This document shows positions 44,855-54,071 of a stretch of DNA of 64,000 bases, piece by piece. The notes beneath the pieces are model-generated. The model was not told the origin of the DNA. It was given only the letters and a program-made list of their open reading frames with translations, and ran no database searches. The first letter of the stretch is position 1; each line of letters opens with the position of its first letter. The stretch comes from Bacillota bacterium (lineage in GTDB: Bacteria; Bacillota; Desulfotomaculia; Desulfotomaculales; Pelotomaculaceae): assembly GCA_029555205.1 (NCBI GenBank), contig JAKPTB010000104.1, positions 104,870 through 168,869 on the forward strand, in the 5' to 3' direction. The translations under genes and the position numbers were made by a program.

Positions 44855-45709
44855 TTGGAAATATTTCACTATGGATATATGAACAGGGCAATTATGATTG
44901 GTATAGTGGTTGGGATTACCTGCCCGGTGATTGGCCTGTTCATCGTACTCAGGCGAATGTCCCTGATTGCCGACGCACTAGCCCACATATCCCTGGCGGG
45001 AGTGGCCGCAGGCCTGTTGACCGGCGCCCACCCCCTGCTCTCCGCCTCCCTTTTTTCTGTTTGCGGCGCTTTCCTGATTGAAAAGCTGAGGGAGAATTAC
45101 CGGACCTATTCTGAGCTTTCCATTGCCATTATCCTGTCTGCGGGGCTGGCCCTGGCAGCTGTACTCCTGAGCCTGGGTAAGGGCTTTAATACCAGCATCC
45201 TCAGCTATCTTTTCGGCAGCATCATCTTAATTGATGATAAGGATTTCCGTCTAATCGCCTGGATCGGTTTAGCCACCCTGGGCTTGATTGCGCTTTTTTT
45301 CAAAGAGCTTTACTTTATAACACTTGATGAAGATGCAGCGGCTTCCTCAGGTGTAGCAGTCCGGACCATAAGCATGGGTTTTACGGTACTGACGGCAATG
45401 GTTATCGCCATTTCCATGCGGGTGGTGGGAATTCTGCTGGTGTCTTCCCTGATGATCCTGCCGGTAGCCGGCGCCCTCCAGCTTGCCAGAAGCTTTAAAG
45501 GAGCTCTTTTCCTTTCCACGGGGCTAAGCCTTATTTCCGTTCTATTAGGGATTTTTGCCTCTTTTTATTTGGACCTTTCACCCGGCGGCACCATCATTCT
45601 GTTATCGGTTTGGGTTCTGCTGTTAATCCTTGCAGGTAAAAAAGCTGCCGCCAGTCTGCAAAGGAGGCAAAGTACTGATAAAACCCGGGTTCGGAATAGG
45701 AGTGTTTAA
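44855..45709 (+). CDS. znuB: Zinc ABC transporter permease, ZnuB
   Basis: 284 residues, eight or so TM segments of the ABC-3 family: YGYMNRAIMIGIVVGITCPVIG, FIVLRRMSLIADALAHISLAG and RVVGILLVSSLMILPVAGA. TTG start at 44855 follows GGGAGGG. Last gene of zur-znuACB. Confidence 0.92.
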   Translation: MEIFHYGYMNRAIMIGIVVGITCPVIGLFIVLRRMSLIADALAHISLAGVAAGLLTGAHPLLSASLFSVCGAFLIEKLRENYRTYSELSIAIILSAGLALAAVLLSLGKGFNTSILSYLFGSIILIDDKDFRLIAWIGLATLGLIALFFKELYFITLDEDAAASSGVAVRTISMGFTVLTAMVIAISMRVVGILLVSSLMILPVAGALQLARSFKGALFLSTGLSLISVLLGIFASFYLDLSPGGTIILLSVWVLLLILAGKKAAASLQRRQSTDKTRVRNRSV

Positions 45710-45755
45710 TCCCATCAGCTATCTTTAAAGAATTAAACATAAAAAACATTAATCG

Positions 45756-45784
45756 TTGACACCTACTGGTATAATTGATAAACT
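45756..45784 (+). promoter_or_regulatory. Promoter of the SAM-riboswitch operon
   Basis: TTGACA (45756-45761), 17 bases, TAAACT (45779-45784), ending about 30 bases before the SAM aptamer. Confidence 0.6.
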
Positions 45785-45816
45785 AGGATTTAAGGCAACT
45801 AAAAATATATCCATTG

Positions 45817-45935
45817 CTCTTATCCGGAGTGGCGGAGGGACTGGCCCAATGAAGCCCGGCAACCGTTGGGAAGAACCACTTCTCAAAATGGTGCTAATTC
45901 CAGCAGGAGATGTTTTCTTCTGGCAGATAAGGGGA
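45817..45935 (+). promoter_or_regulatory. SAM-I riboswitch (S-box)
   Basis: Starts CTCTTATCCGGAGTGGCGGAGGGACTGG, continues GATGAAGCC-like AATGAAGCCCGGCAACC, then GGTGCTAATTCCAGC and ends GATAAGGGGAG, pairing with the opening CTCTTATC. All S-box landmarks are present (GGAGGGACTGGCCC, the AAGCCCGGCAACC core, GTGCTAATTCC). A terminator follows, so binding of SAM should stop transcription of the homocysteine genes. Confidence 0.96.
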
Positions 45936-45953
45936 GAAGTTTAACTTTTCTAG

Positions 45954-45976
45954 CCTCTTCTGTTTGAAGAGGTTTT
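45954..45976 (+). terminator. Riboswitch-controlled terminator
   Basis: CCTCTTC-tgttt-GAAGAGG followed by TTTTC, 18 bases after the aptamer. The preceding GAGAAG stretch can pair in competition as antiterminator. Confidence 0.8.
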
Positions 45977-46026
45977 CAATTTATTAAAATCGGGAAGAGC
46001 AAAAACAAGGGAGGTATGGTTAAACA

Positions 46027-47232
46027 ATGGCAATTGAAAGAACCTACGCCGAGATTAATGAAAAAATCAAATCCGGCAAGGCAGTAGTGCTCACTGCCGA
46101 AGAAATCCTCTCTCTGGTGGAGGAAAAGGGCATCTCCGAGGCCACCCGGCAGGTGGACGTGGTTACCACGGGAACCTTCAGCGCTATGTGCTCCTCCGGC
46201 GTCTTCCTGAACTTTGGACACCCCAAACCCCGCATCAAAATGCAAAAAGTGTGGCTTAACGGGATTCCGGCTTACAGCGGGATCGCCGCCGTGGACGCCT
46301 ACCTTGGCGCTACCGAACTCCCCGAGGACGACCCCTGCAACAGCAATTACCCGGGCGAATTCCGTTACGGCGGCGGGCATGTCATCCATGACCTTGTAGC
46401 CCGCAAGCCGGTCAAGCTGGAGGCAGTTTCCCACGGGACCGACTGCTACCCCCGCCGGGAGCTGGAGACCTACATCACCCTGGACGACATCAACGAGGCC
46501 ACGCTCTTCAACCCGCGCAACGCTTACCAGAACTACAACTGTGCGGTAAACTTAAGCGATCGGACCATCTATACTTATCTGGGGATGTTGAAACCCGACC
46601 TGGGCAACGCCCACTATTGCAGCGCCGGCCAGTTGAGCCCGCTCTTGAACGACCCGTACTTTCTAACCATCGGGATCGGCACCAGGATTTTCCTGGGCGG
46701 CGGTACCGGCTACGTAGCCTGGAGCGGAACGCAGCACTTCCCAGGCATTCAGGAGGACGGGCAGGGAAACAGCTACGGACCGGCAGGCGGTACCCTTTCT
46801 CTGATTGGGGATTTAAAACAGATGAAGCCCAACTGGCTGGTTGGAGCAAGTATCCTGGGCTATGGAGCCACGCTGATGGTAGGAATCGGAATTCCCATTC
46901 CCATCCTCAACGAGGAGGTAATGCGCTGCGTCTCGGTAACCGACAGCGACCTGTATGCTCCCGTGGTGGACTACAGTCAGGCCTACGGCCAGCGCATTCC
47001 CGGCAACCTGGGCTACGTCAGCTACGCCCAGCTGAAATCCGGCAAGATCACCGTCAACGGCAGGGAAGTGCCCACTGCTCCCCTGTCCAGCTATCCCAAG
47101 GCCAGGGAAATAGCCGAAACCCTCAAGCAGTGGATTGAAAAAGGGGAGTTCTTCCTGACCGAACCGGTGAAACTGCTCCCTTCCTGCAAGGATGGCATTA
47201 CTGCCAGGACACTGGAATTAAAAGGCATCTAA
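46027..47232 (+). CDS. DUF39 protein, L-aspartate semialdehyde sulfurtransferase
   Basis: 401 residues of the DUF39/HcyBio family, known from methanogens (MA1821 type) to turn aspartate semialdehyde plus sulfide into homocysteine with a partner ferredoxin. Recognisable: the N-terminal TYAEINEKIKSGKAVVLTAEE, VVTTGTFSAMCSSG with its conserved Cys, and SAGQLSPLLNDP. SAM riboswitch upstream and the NIL-ferredoxin gene downstream confirm the pathway. It bypasses homoserine activation in anaerobes. Confidence 0.93.
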   Translation: MAIERTYAEINEKIKSGKAVVLTAEEILSLVEEKGISEATRQVDVVTTGTFSAMCSSGVFLNFGHPKPRIKMQKVWLNGIPAYSGIAAVDAYLGATELPEDDPCNSNYPGEFRYGGGHVIHDLVARKPVKLEAVSHGTDCYPRRELETYITLDDINEATLFNPRNAYQNYNCAVNLSDRTIYTYLGMLKPDLGNAHYCSAGQLSPLLNDPYFLTIGIGTRIFLGGGTGYVAWSGTQHFPGIQEDGQGNSYGPAGGTLSLIGDLKQMKPNWLVGASILGYGATLMVGIGIPIPILNEEVMRCVSVTDSDLYAPVVDYSQAYGQRIPGNLGYVSYAQLKSGKITVNGREVPTAPLSSYPKAREIAETLKQWIEKGEFFLTEPVKLLPSCKDGITARTLELKGI

Positions 47233-47509
47233 GTTTCTAATAACTCCCGGGATATTAACGCTGGTGGAGATTTCTCCGGCGGGATGATACACCGTCCCGC
47301 CTGGACCAAAAAAACAATTCTATCCAGCCTGATCATAGGATTTTCATCCTTCCGCCGGCGCCGCTTCACCGGCACGATGTCTAAAGTAGAAATATGTTTC
47401 GTGAAAGAAAGGAACGGCTTTTAGTGCGTTCTCAAAAACAACCGGCCGCCTTAGGGCAGTTAAACCCGCATTGCAGGCAGGGGGTCAGAACAGAAAGGAA
47501 GTGAACGGC

Positions 47510-47911
47510 TTGGCACCGAAAAGAATCGTCCTTCGCTTCGGCAAGGATATATCCGATAAACCCATAATCTATTATCTGGTCAAGGACTACGGTCTGGTGA
47601 TCAACATTCTAAAGGCCAACGTCAATCCCAATAAAGAAGGAACGCTGGTTCTGGAGCTTAGCGGGGAAAACTACGACAAAGGAATTGAGTTTTTAAAAAG
47701 CCAGGGTGTTACGGTGCAGCCCCTGGCCGAGGAAGTTTTCCGCAACGAGGAAAAATGCATCAGCTGCGGCGCCTGTACCGGTATCTGCCCCACCGGCGCC
47801 CTGCACCTGGAGAGGCCTTCAATGGAAGTTAAATTTGACAGCGACCACTGCATCGTCTGCCAGATTTGCGTCAAAGTCTGCCCGCTTAAGGCCATGGAGG
47901 TCAGGTTTTAG
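47510..47911 (+). CDS. NIL-domain [4Fe-4S] ferredoxin, partner of DUF39 protein
   Basis: 133 residues from TTG at 47510 (AGGAAG eight bases before). Residues ~1-75 form a NIL domain (KRIVLRFGKDISDKPIIYYL), as in methionine transport ATPases; then two [4Fe-4S] motifs, CISCGACTGICP and CIVCQICVKVCP. It is the MA1822-type protein that supplies electrons or sulfur in homocysteine formation. Two bases before the next gene. Confidence 0.9.
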   Translation: MAPKRIVLRFGKDISDKPIIYYLVKDYGLVINILKANVNPNKEGTLVLELSGENYDKGIEFLKSQGVTVQPLAEEVFRNEEKCISCGACTGICPTGALHLERPSMEVKFDSDHCIVCQICVKVCPLKAMEVRF

Positions 47912-47913
47912 CC

Positions 47914-48660
47914 TTGGAATATCAGGACCGTTCCTACCGGCTAAGATTCCGCCAGGATGATCTGGTTCATTTCCAGGTGGTCGTAGGTCAGACCGACCTG
48001 GACATCGGAGTGCGCCGGGAGAGGTTTTCACCGGAAATGGCCCGCTGGGTGGAAGATCTGGTGCGCAGGCAAAGAAAGCTTCTGGAAAAGTATATCGAGG
48101 AGCACCCCGCCTTCCTCCATGCCCTCTCCCCCCTCGAGTTAAAGCCGGGTGCCCCGTCCATAGCGGTTGAGATGGCCGGCGCGGCCCGCCTGGCCGGGGT
48201 CGGCCCTATGGCTGCCGTTGCCGGAGCCTTTGCCCAGTATGTGGGCCGGGCCCTGTCCAGGCGGACAAAGGATGTCATTGTGGAGAACGGCGGCGACATT
48301 TACCTGCGCAGCACCAGGCAGCGCCGGGTTGGAATTTTTGCGGGCAAGTCACCCCTCTCCAACCGCCTGGCCCTGGAAATCAGGCCGGAGCATACCCCGC
48401 TGGCAATCTGCACCTCATCGGGTACCGTAGGTCCGTCCCTCAGCTTCGGCAGGGCGGACGCAGCGGTGGTCCTCTCCCCTTCCGCCCCCCTGGCTGATGC
48501 GGTGGCCACCGCAGCCGGCAACATGGTCTCGGGGCGGGAAGAGGTTCAAAAGGCAGCGGAGTTCGCCCTTTCCATAAAGGGTGTAACAGGGGCGGTGATG
48601 ATCAAAGACGATCGTCTCGCCGCCTGCGGAGAGCTTAAGCTGGTGCCCCTGGTAACTTAA
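47914..48660 (+). CDS. UPF0280 family protein (ApbE-like fold)
   Basis: 248 residues of UPF0280, the third member of the homocysteine cluster (MA1715 type). Blocks such as VENGGDIYLRS and ICTSSGTVGPSLSFGRADAAVVLS resemble ApbE/FAD:protein FMN transferases. Genetically linked to sulfide-dependent homocysteine synthesis in methanogens; the biochemical role is not settled. TTG start at 47914 directly after the ferredoxin stop. Confidence 0.9.
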   Translation: MEYQDRSYRLRFRQDDLVHFQVVVGQTDLDIGVRRERFSPEMARWVEDLVRRQRKLLEKYIEEHPAFLHALSPLELKPGAPSIAVEMAGAARLAGVGPMAAVAGAFAQYVGRALSRRTKDVIVENGGDIYLRSTRQRRVGIFAGKSPLSNRLALEIRPEHTPLAICTSSGTVGPSLSFGRADAAVVLSPSAPLADAVATAAGNMVSGREEVQKAAEFALSIKGVTGAVMIKDDRLAACGELKLVPLVT

Positions 48661-48718
48661 TCAAAGAAAGTGAACCGGGCCGGGATGGTTTGCCCTTCTT
48701 TAGCCCGGTTTTTGTTTT

Positions 48719-49057
48719 TCAGACAGGTTGTCTCCGGGAGTGCTTCGACCCCTGCTGAAACTTCCCGCAGGCCTGGCGGTGCGGGGCAATTCCCTCTGTA
48801 ACCCGCTGCAGTCCTTCCCTGCCCACCTCTTTGAGCAGATCCAGCGCCTTCAGCTCCACCGGAACCCTCCTGGCCAGGCCGGCATACCGGGGGAGCATGG
48901 CGGCACAGCCCGGCCTGACCTCGTCCCTGCCCACAATCCTGATCAAAAACTTGCAATCCGAACAGGTATGGACCACCTTGTCCCGCATTTCCGGCAACAT
49001 CAGCCGGTGCCCCTCGTAGAGAAAATTCTTCCGGTAATAGTCACGGATATTAGCCAT
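48719..49057 (-). CDS. Small Cys-containing protein overlapping dinB (unknown)
   Basis: 112 residues: MANIRDYYRKNFLYEGHRL, then HTCSDCKFLIRIVGRDEVRPGCAAMLPRY. The CxxC plus later Cys could bind zinc. Its ATG overlaps the last eight bases of dinB, so it is co-translated with Pol IV and shares its SOS control. It is not the YolD type of partner that often accompanies Y-family polymerases in Bacillus. Function unknown; a partner or regulator of Pol IV is an inference. Confidence 0.75.
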   Translation of the reverse strand: MANIRDYYRKNFLYEGHRLMLPEMRDKVVHTCSDCKFLIRIVGRDEVRPGCAAMLPRYAGLARRVPVELKALDLLKEVGREGLQRVTEGIAPHRQACGKFQQGSKHSRRQPV

Positions 49058-50258
49058 GCCCCTTTTCTCCCTTCAGTTCCCGGAACACCCCCGCCGGGGT
49101 AAGGGAAACCGCCCTCAGGATGCTTTGCTCACCGAACCGGTCTTTAATCCGGTCACAGGCGGCGTGCAGGCGGCGGGCCCTTTCCTTCTCCCCGAACAAA
49201 TCCATTTGTTCCGGGGCATTTTTAACCAGCCCCCCCAGGGAGACCCCGACCATCCTGACCGGTTTCCAGGAAGGCCAGTGCCGGTGCAGCAGCTCCACCG
49301 CCACACGGTACACGTCATCGGCGCAGGCGGTGGGCTGGGGCAGGGTGCGGGCGCGGGAAATCCATAAGAATTCTACATCTTTAAGGCTAAGGTTCACCGT
49401 CCTGCCGGCGTAGCCGCCCAAACGCACCCGCCGGCAGACGATCTCACACAATTCCAGAATAACCACTTCTATAACATCGTAGCCATAATAATCCCTGGGC
49501 AGTGTAATCTGGTGCCCGATTGATTTTACCCGCTCCAGGGAGCAGGGGTCAACGGGACTGTAATCGAGACCGTTGGCCGACAGGTGCAGGACGTGCCCCA
49601 CCAGGCCGAACCTCTTCTGCAGCACCGGCAGGGGGTAGGCAGCAAGGTCTCCGATGGTCCGGATGTTTAAGTCCTGCAACCTCTTCTCCAGGCGGCTGCC
49701 CACTCCAAAGAGCTCCCGGACCGGCAGCGGCCACATTTTGGCCGGCACATCCGGCAGATCCAGAACGGTAAGACCGTCGGGCTTCTGCATGCCCGCCGCC
49801 ATTTTGGCCAGGAGCTTGTTCGGACCCACGCCGACACTGCACAACACGCCCACCTCATTTTTAATCCGGGTTTTCAACTGCAAAGCGATTTCCGGAGAGG
49901 AACCGAAAAGGTTGCCGCAGCCGGACACATCCATAAAGGCCTCATCAATGGAAAAAGGTTCCACCAGGGGGCTGAAGTCCTTCATAATCCGGACAATCCG
50001 GGTGGAGAAATCAACGTAATGGCTGTAGGCGGGCTTGAAAAAGATGCCTTCAGGGCAAAGGTTCCTGGCCTCCCCCACAGCCATGCCCGTTTTGATTCCG
50101 CAGGCCTTTGCTTCATATGATGCCGCCAGGACAATGCCGTGGCGCTTGGCCGGGTCACCCCCCACGATGACCGGCTTTCCCTTAAGCCGGGGATCTATGG
50201 CCTGGTGCACACTGGCATAAAAGGAATTCATATCAGCCAGCAGGATCGGGCAGCGCAC
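49050..50258 (-). CDS. dinB: DNA polymerase IV (Y family), DinB
   Basis: About 402 residues. Palm motifs LLADMNSFYASVHQ and FSIDEAFMDVSG contain the three catalytic acids; helix-hairpin-helix LFGVGSRLEKRLQDLNIRTIGDLA and a little-finger domain follow. GTG at 50258 is the likely start (GGGGTG six bases before); the ATGs at 50306 and 50276 lie inside LexA boxes. Translesion synthesis under SOS control. The C-terminal end carries DLFGE and no obvious beta-clamp QLxLF box beyond QMDLFG, which may serve as such. Confidence 0.93.
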   Translation of the reverse strand: MRCPILLADMNSFYASVHQAIDPRLKGKPVIVGGDPAKRHGIVLAASYEAKACGIKTGMAVGEARNLCPEGIFFKPAYSHYVDFSTRIVRIMKDFSPLVEPFSIDEAFMDVSGCGNLFGSSPEIALQLKTRIKNEVGVLCSVGVGPNKLLAKMAAGMQKPDGLTVLDLPDVPAKMWPLPVRELFGVGSRLEKRLQDLNIRTIGDLAAYPLPVLQKRFGLVGHVLHLSANGLDYSPVDPCSLERVKSIGHQITLPRDYYGYDVIEVVILELCEIVCRRVRLGGYAGRTVNLSLKDVEFLWISRARTLPQPTACADDVYRVAVELLHRHWPSWKPVRMVGVSLGGLVKNAPEQMDLFGEKERARRLHAACDRIKDRFGEQSILRAVSLTPAGVFRELKGEKGHG

Positions 50259-50269
50259 AAACATCACCC

Positions 50270-50283
50270 CAAACATGCGTTTG
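50270..50283. promoter_or_regulatory. LexA box 2 (proximal)
   Basis: CAAACATGCGTTTG, a palindrome with the CNAAC-N4-GTTTG pattern, one base off the Gram-positive SOS consensus in its left half. It ends 12 bases before the dinB start. Confidence 0.6.
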
Positions 50284-50297
50284 GCAATATTATATAT

Positions 50298-50311
50298 CGA
50301 ACACATGTTTG
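50298..50311. promoter_or_regulatory. LexA box 1 (distal)
   Basis: CGAACACATGTTTG fits the Gram-positive LexA consensus CGAAC-N4-GTTYG. Spacing to box 2 is 28 bases centre to centre, placing both boxes on nearly the same DNA face. Confidence 0.75.
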
Positions 50312-50500
50312 AAGTAAAGTGGTATATAGAGACAATCGAAGTATATTAAGGGAAGTAAGGGGTTATTTCCTGTCATGGCAAAGGTCCCTCCCGCCGACCG
50401 GCTCAGCCTGGAGCTTAAATATGTCCTGAATTTTCTTTTCCTGAAAAGGATGCCCTTCTACCCGTGTGGAAACCAATTACTTTAAATTTTCTTTACAGGC

Positions 50501-50929
50501 ATGGAAAGACGGGATAATCCTTTGGCCGGACGCGTAAAAATAGCCGTCGACACGGGCGGCACCTTCACCGATATTTGCTTGTTTGACGAAGAAACCAGGG
50601 AACTTTCAGTTAAAAAGGTTTCTTCCACTCCCGGCAACCCGGCACTGGCCGTGACAGCAGGGATCCTTGAAATTATAAAAGAACGCGGAACCGAACCAGG
50701 GGAGATGGGCATGGTCCTGCACGGAACCACTGTGGCCACCAACGCCCTGCTCGAGCGGCGCGGCGCACCGGCGGCCCTGATTACCACGGCGGGCTTCCGG
50801 GATCTCCTTTACATCGGCAGGCAAAACCGGGCCTGGTTACCCTGGAAGAAGCCGGGAACAGTACGGCGTCAAGTTTACGGGCGGTGCAAATCTTTCTGTG
50901 GATCAGGCCGCCACCCGGCTTTATCGTGA
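50501..50929 (+). pseudogene. Truncated hydantoinase/oxoprolinase N-terminal domain
   Basis: About 110 residues match the N-terminus of HyuA-type hydantoinases (KIAVDTGGTFTDICLFDE, VLHGTTVATNALLERRGA, TTAGFRDLLYIGRQNR), where full proteins run to ~700 residues. After RQNR the resemblance stops; the frame ends as unrelated sequence and another frame reads KFTGGANLSVDQAATRLYRE, perhaps a further scrap. No HyuB gene follows. It is a 3'-truncated remnant. Confidence 0.8.
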
Positions 50930-51158
50930 AGAGCTACGCCGAAAAACTCCCCGGCCCTAAAAACCCGTGCTTGCTAACTTCCCCGGGAAATAAATAAAAA
51001 AATAACAGGCAGCCTGCCGCTGGCATAAAGCCAGACAGACCGCCCGGAGAAAGGTTGCCGGTGAAAATGTTTTTTCTCCACTGAAGTCATCGTTCTATAT
51101 ATGTTAAAATTTGCTGATGAGCCTGGGTAATAAAAATATTGTATTGCCGGTAATTGCC

Positions 51159-51791
51159 CTACCCCACCGTGATTACCTTGCCGGGTCCGGTCAAACGGCT
51201 GTTGATCTCAAGCATATTTGAAACCACACCCACTGCCATTTTTTCTTTAACCTTGTAGTAATTCAGGCAGGTTCCACAAACCAGTATTTCTGTAGCGGCT
51301 GACAACTTTTTCAACTGTTCGATAACCGGGGAATCCTCCAAAGCTAAAAAAACACCCGTATTTAAAAGACACAGGGCCCGGGGAGGTTTTTGTTCCGCCA
51401 GGGTCACCATCAGGCTCTTCATCAGCACTTCACCCAGGTCGGGTGAACCCTGACCCAGGGTGTTGGTGGTAATAAAATAAACAATACCGTCGGGAGCCTC
51501 ACAGTCACAGGCTCCATTTGCGGTTTCAGCAGCCGTGGGCCGGGCTTCAGCAACCGTGGGCCTGGTTTCACCCGCCGCCCGGGCAATGGAGAGATGATAG
51601 CAACCTTCCTTCTCCTCCACTTTAACGCTACACCCGGCATTTCTGGCAAAGCGGGAGACATTCTCCCTGGCTGCGGCATTGTCCACAATGATCAACATTT
51701 CCTGCTGAAGGCCTTCTTCCAGGGCTTTTTTTGTTACTAAAACCGGCCCGGGACAGGCCATCCCACGGCAGTCTATTACCTTAGTACTCAT
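51159..51791 (-). CDS. yedF: YedF, selenium-metabolism sulfurtransferase-like protein
   Basis: 210 residues. N-terminal TusA/SirA domain with DCRGMACPGPVL (CPxP), a linker with an internal repeat (RPTVAEA/RPTAAET), and a C-terminal DsrE-like domain (LGQGSPDLGEVLMKSL; VCGTCLNYY). This two-domain form is the one associated with selenium-using anaerobes, where it is thought to help deliver selenium to SelD. It agrees with selA and the Sec-FDH in this window. Confidence 0.92.
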   Translation of the reverse strand: MSTKVIDCRGMACPGPVLVTKKALEEGLQQEMLIIVDNAAARENVSRFARNAGCSVKVEEKEGCYHLSIARAAGETRPTVAEARPTAAETANGACDCEAPDGIVYFITTNTLGQGSPDLGEVLMKSLMVTLAEQKPPRALCLLNTGVFLALEDSPVIEQLKKLSAATEILVCGTCLNYYKVKEKMAVGVVSNMLEINSRLTGPGKVITVG

Positions 51792-51912
51792 CCTTATCCT
51801 TCCTTCCGGGTTAATAAAATGAATAATTTATACTTATATTACAAGAATATAAAATATATTCATAGAGATAATACAATTATTTTATTAATCGTAGTCCTGT
51901 TATATTAAACCC

Positions 51913-52785
51913 TTATAACCCTGATAGGATGGCTTCTAATTCTGAAGCGTTAAAGGTGTATGAGTCCCCGCAGAAATGACAGCGCACCTCCGCCTCGCCC
52001 CGTTCCTCCAGAATATTCTTTATTTCCGCTTCCCCCATGGCCGCTAAAATATCTTTGATTCTGTCCCGGGAACAGGTGCATTTGAAATACACAGGGTTCT
52101 TTTCAAGATACTGGACCTCCAGGCCCCCCACAGCCTTATTTACAATTTCTTCGGGTGTCAGTCCCTGGTTCACAAGGGTACTGACCGGGGGCAACTGGCT
52201 AAGACTCTGCTCCAGGCAGGTTAAAACATCCTCTCCCGCATCCGGGAACAGCTGGACGATTAAACCTCCGGAAGCAGCCACAGAGCCTTCGGGGGATACC
52301 AGCACACCCAGGGCAACAGCTGAGGGAGTCTGTTCCGAGGTCAAAAGGTACTGTGCCACGTCCTCGCCGATTTCACCGGATACAAGTTCCACACTTCCGG
52401 TGAAGGGCTCCTTCAAGCCCATATCCTTCGTCACGTAAAGAATACCCTTACCCACCGCTTTTCCCACAGGCAGTTTTCCTTTCACCTCCGGCTCCAGGTC
52501 GACGTGGGGTTCCTGAACGTAACCCTTAACCTCTCCTTTTGCAGTGGCTGTAACAACAATCGCCCCCAGCGGCCCGTCTCCGAACACTCTCAAGGTCAGA
52601 AGGTCATCACCCTTTAAATTGGCACCCAAAAGCAACCCTGCTGTCAGAGACCTTCCCAAAGCTGCGCTGGCCACGGGCCAGGTATCATGCCTGCGCCTGG
52701 CCTCTTCGGCAAGGTCCGTCGTAATAGCGGCAAAAACACGGAATTGACCGCCCGCACCGACTCCCCGTACAAGATAATCGCTCAT
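51913..52785 (-). CDS. hslO: Hsp33 redox-regulated chaperone
   Basis: 290 residues of Hsp33. The C-terminal redox switch is present as CTC (residues ~237-239) and CHFC (~270), which bind zinc when reduced; oxidation releases zinc and activates holdase function. N-terminus MSDYLVRGVGAGGQFRVFAA is typical. Start ATG after AAAGGAG. Next to yedF but with its own spacing. Confidence 0.95.
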   Translation of the reverse strand: MSDYLVRGVGAGGQFRVFAAITTDLAEEARRRHDTWPVASAALGRSLTAGLLLGANLKGDDLLTLRVFGDGPLGAIVVTATAKGEVKGYVQEPHVDLEPEVKGKLPVGKAVGKGILYVTKDMGLKEPFTGSVELVSGEIGEDVAQYLLTSEQTPSAVALGVLVSPEGSVAASGGLIVQLFPDAGEDVLTCLEQSLSQLPPVSTLVNQGLTPEEIVNKAVGGLEVQYLEKNPVYFKCTCSRDRIKDILAAMGEAEIKNILEERGEAEVRCHFCGDSYTFNASELEAILSGL

Positions 52786-53098
52786 GTCCTACTCCTTTAT
52801 TAATTTGAATTAATTTGAATTAACTACTATACCCGGTACCTTCAGTTCCTCGTAAATTCCCTTTTTAGATGATACTTACCTGCCACCTGGAGCGCCATAT
52901 CTTACAAAAGCACCGGCAGAAAACAAAACTAGCCGATAATAATAATTCTTCATTCCGGGGACCAGGCTTATTATACCCGGCATCCCTTCCCGTAAAGCTT
53001 TTCTGCGGCAAACAGCACGCTTTTAATTACCTCTTTAATACATAGGTCTATCTCAATTCAGGGAAAATAAGATCAAAATACTCTAAGGAGGTACATCC

Positions 53099-53833
53099 GT
53101 GGAAAACACCAGTGAAATGCCAAACAAGCTTGATGATAGATTTCAGCACAGCGCACCGGCACGGGACATGCTGGAAAAAGGAGCTATTCTCCAGAGGGAC
53201 GGGACTTACGCAATTGCCCCCCACATTCCTGGTGGAATTATTACCGACCCGGAACTTCTTGTCAGAATAGCCAACGTCGCCAAAAAATACAACTGTCCCG
53301 CTGTCAAAGTAACCTCTTCACAGCGCATCGCCATTGTAGGGCTTAAAGAGGAGGATGTTGACGCTGCCTGGAAGGACCTGGATATGACACCCGGCGCAGC
53401 CATCGGCCTCTGCGTTCGCAGCGTCAAATTCTGCCCCGGCACAACCTTCTGCAAACGGGGGCAGCAGGATTCCGTGGGTCTGGGAACGGAGATTGACAGG
53501 CGCTACCACGGCATGACCCTGCCCTCCAAGTTCAAAATTAGCGTCAGCGGTTGCCCAAACAAGTGTATGGACGCCATGATGATTGACTTCGGGATTATGG
53601 GAACACCAAAGGGTTTTACTGTTTACGTTGGGGGAAACGGCGGGCTGAACCCCCGCTTCGGCGAAAAACTGGCCGAGCATCAAACCAGCGAACAGGTGTT
53701 GCAAATTTTGGACCGCACCGTAAGCTTCTACAAAAGGGAAGCCCGCACCAACGAGCGCCTGGGTAAGTTTATCGACAGGCTTGGCTTTGACCGTTACCGC
53801 CAGGAAGTTTTAAATGAGACAACGGTCCACTGA
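53099..53833 (+). CDS. Small siroheme [4Fe-4S] sulfite/nitrite reductase-like protein
   Basis: 244 residues, a half-size member of the sulfite reductase family, similar to the low-molecular-weight assimilatory type. The cluster/siroheme motif is CPGTTFC (C-x5-C) and CPNKC (C-x3-C), and the N-terminus has the SiR ferrodoxin-like half-domain (IPGGIITDPELLVRIANVAKKY). Likely reduces sulfite to sulfide, perhaps feeding the homocysteine genes. GTG at 53099 follows AAGGAGGTACATCC. Monocistronic. Confidence 0.88.
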   Translation: MENTSEMPNKLDDRFQHSAPARDMLEKGAILQRDGTYAIAPHIPGGIITDPELLVRIANVAKKYNCPAVKVTSSQRIAIVGLKEEDVDAAWKDLDMTPGAAIGLCVRSVKFCPGTTFCKRGQQDSVGLGTEIDRRYHGMTLPSKFKISVSGCPNKCMDAMMIDFGIMGTPKGFTVYVGGNGGLNPRFGEKLAEHQTSEQVLQILDRTVSFYKREARTNERLGKFIDRLGFDRYRQEVLNETTVH

Positions 53834-53907
53834 AAACGGAATAAGGCCTAAGACCCCTTTACTCTGACGTTTTTTTACTCTGCTAAAACAGAACAGAACA
53901 ACATGGC

Positions 53908-53940
53908 AGGAAGCGGAAGCAGCCTCACGGCTTCCGCTTA
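53908..53940 (+). terminator. Hairpin downstream of the sulfite reductase gene
   Basis: AAGCGGAAGC pairs with GCTTCCGCTT around an 8-nt loop. There is no T-run, so termination is weak or factor-assisted. Confidence 0.45.
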
Positions 53941-54071
53941 CCAATATAAAAGGCTTGATCAGGAAAACCCTGCAAAGAACATGTATATTGCAAAGCTGAT
54001 AAAACAATATAGATTCTCATGAGCATAATAAGCCTATTCCATATTTATTTACAGACAAATAATTGTTAGAG

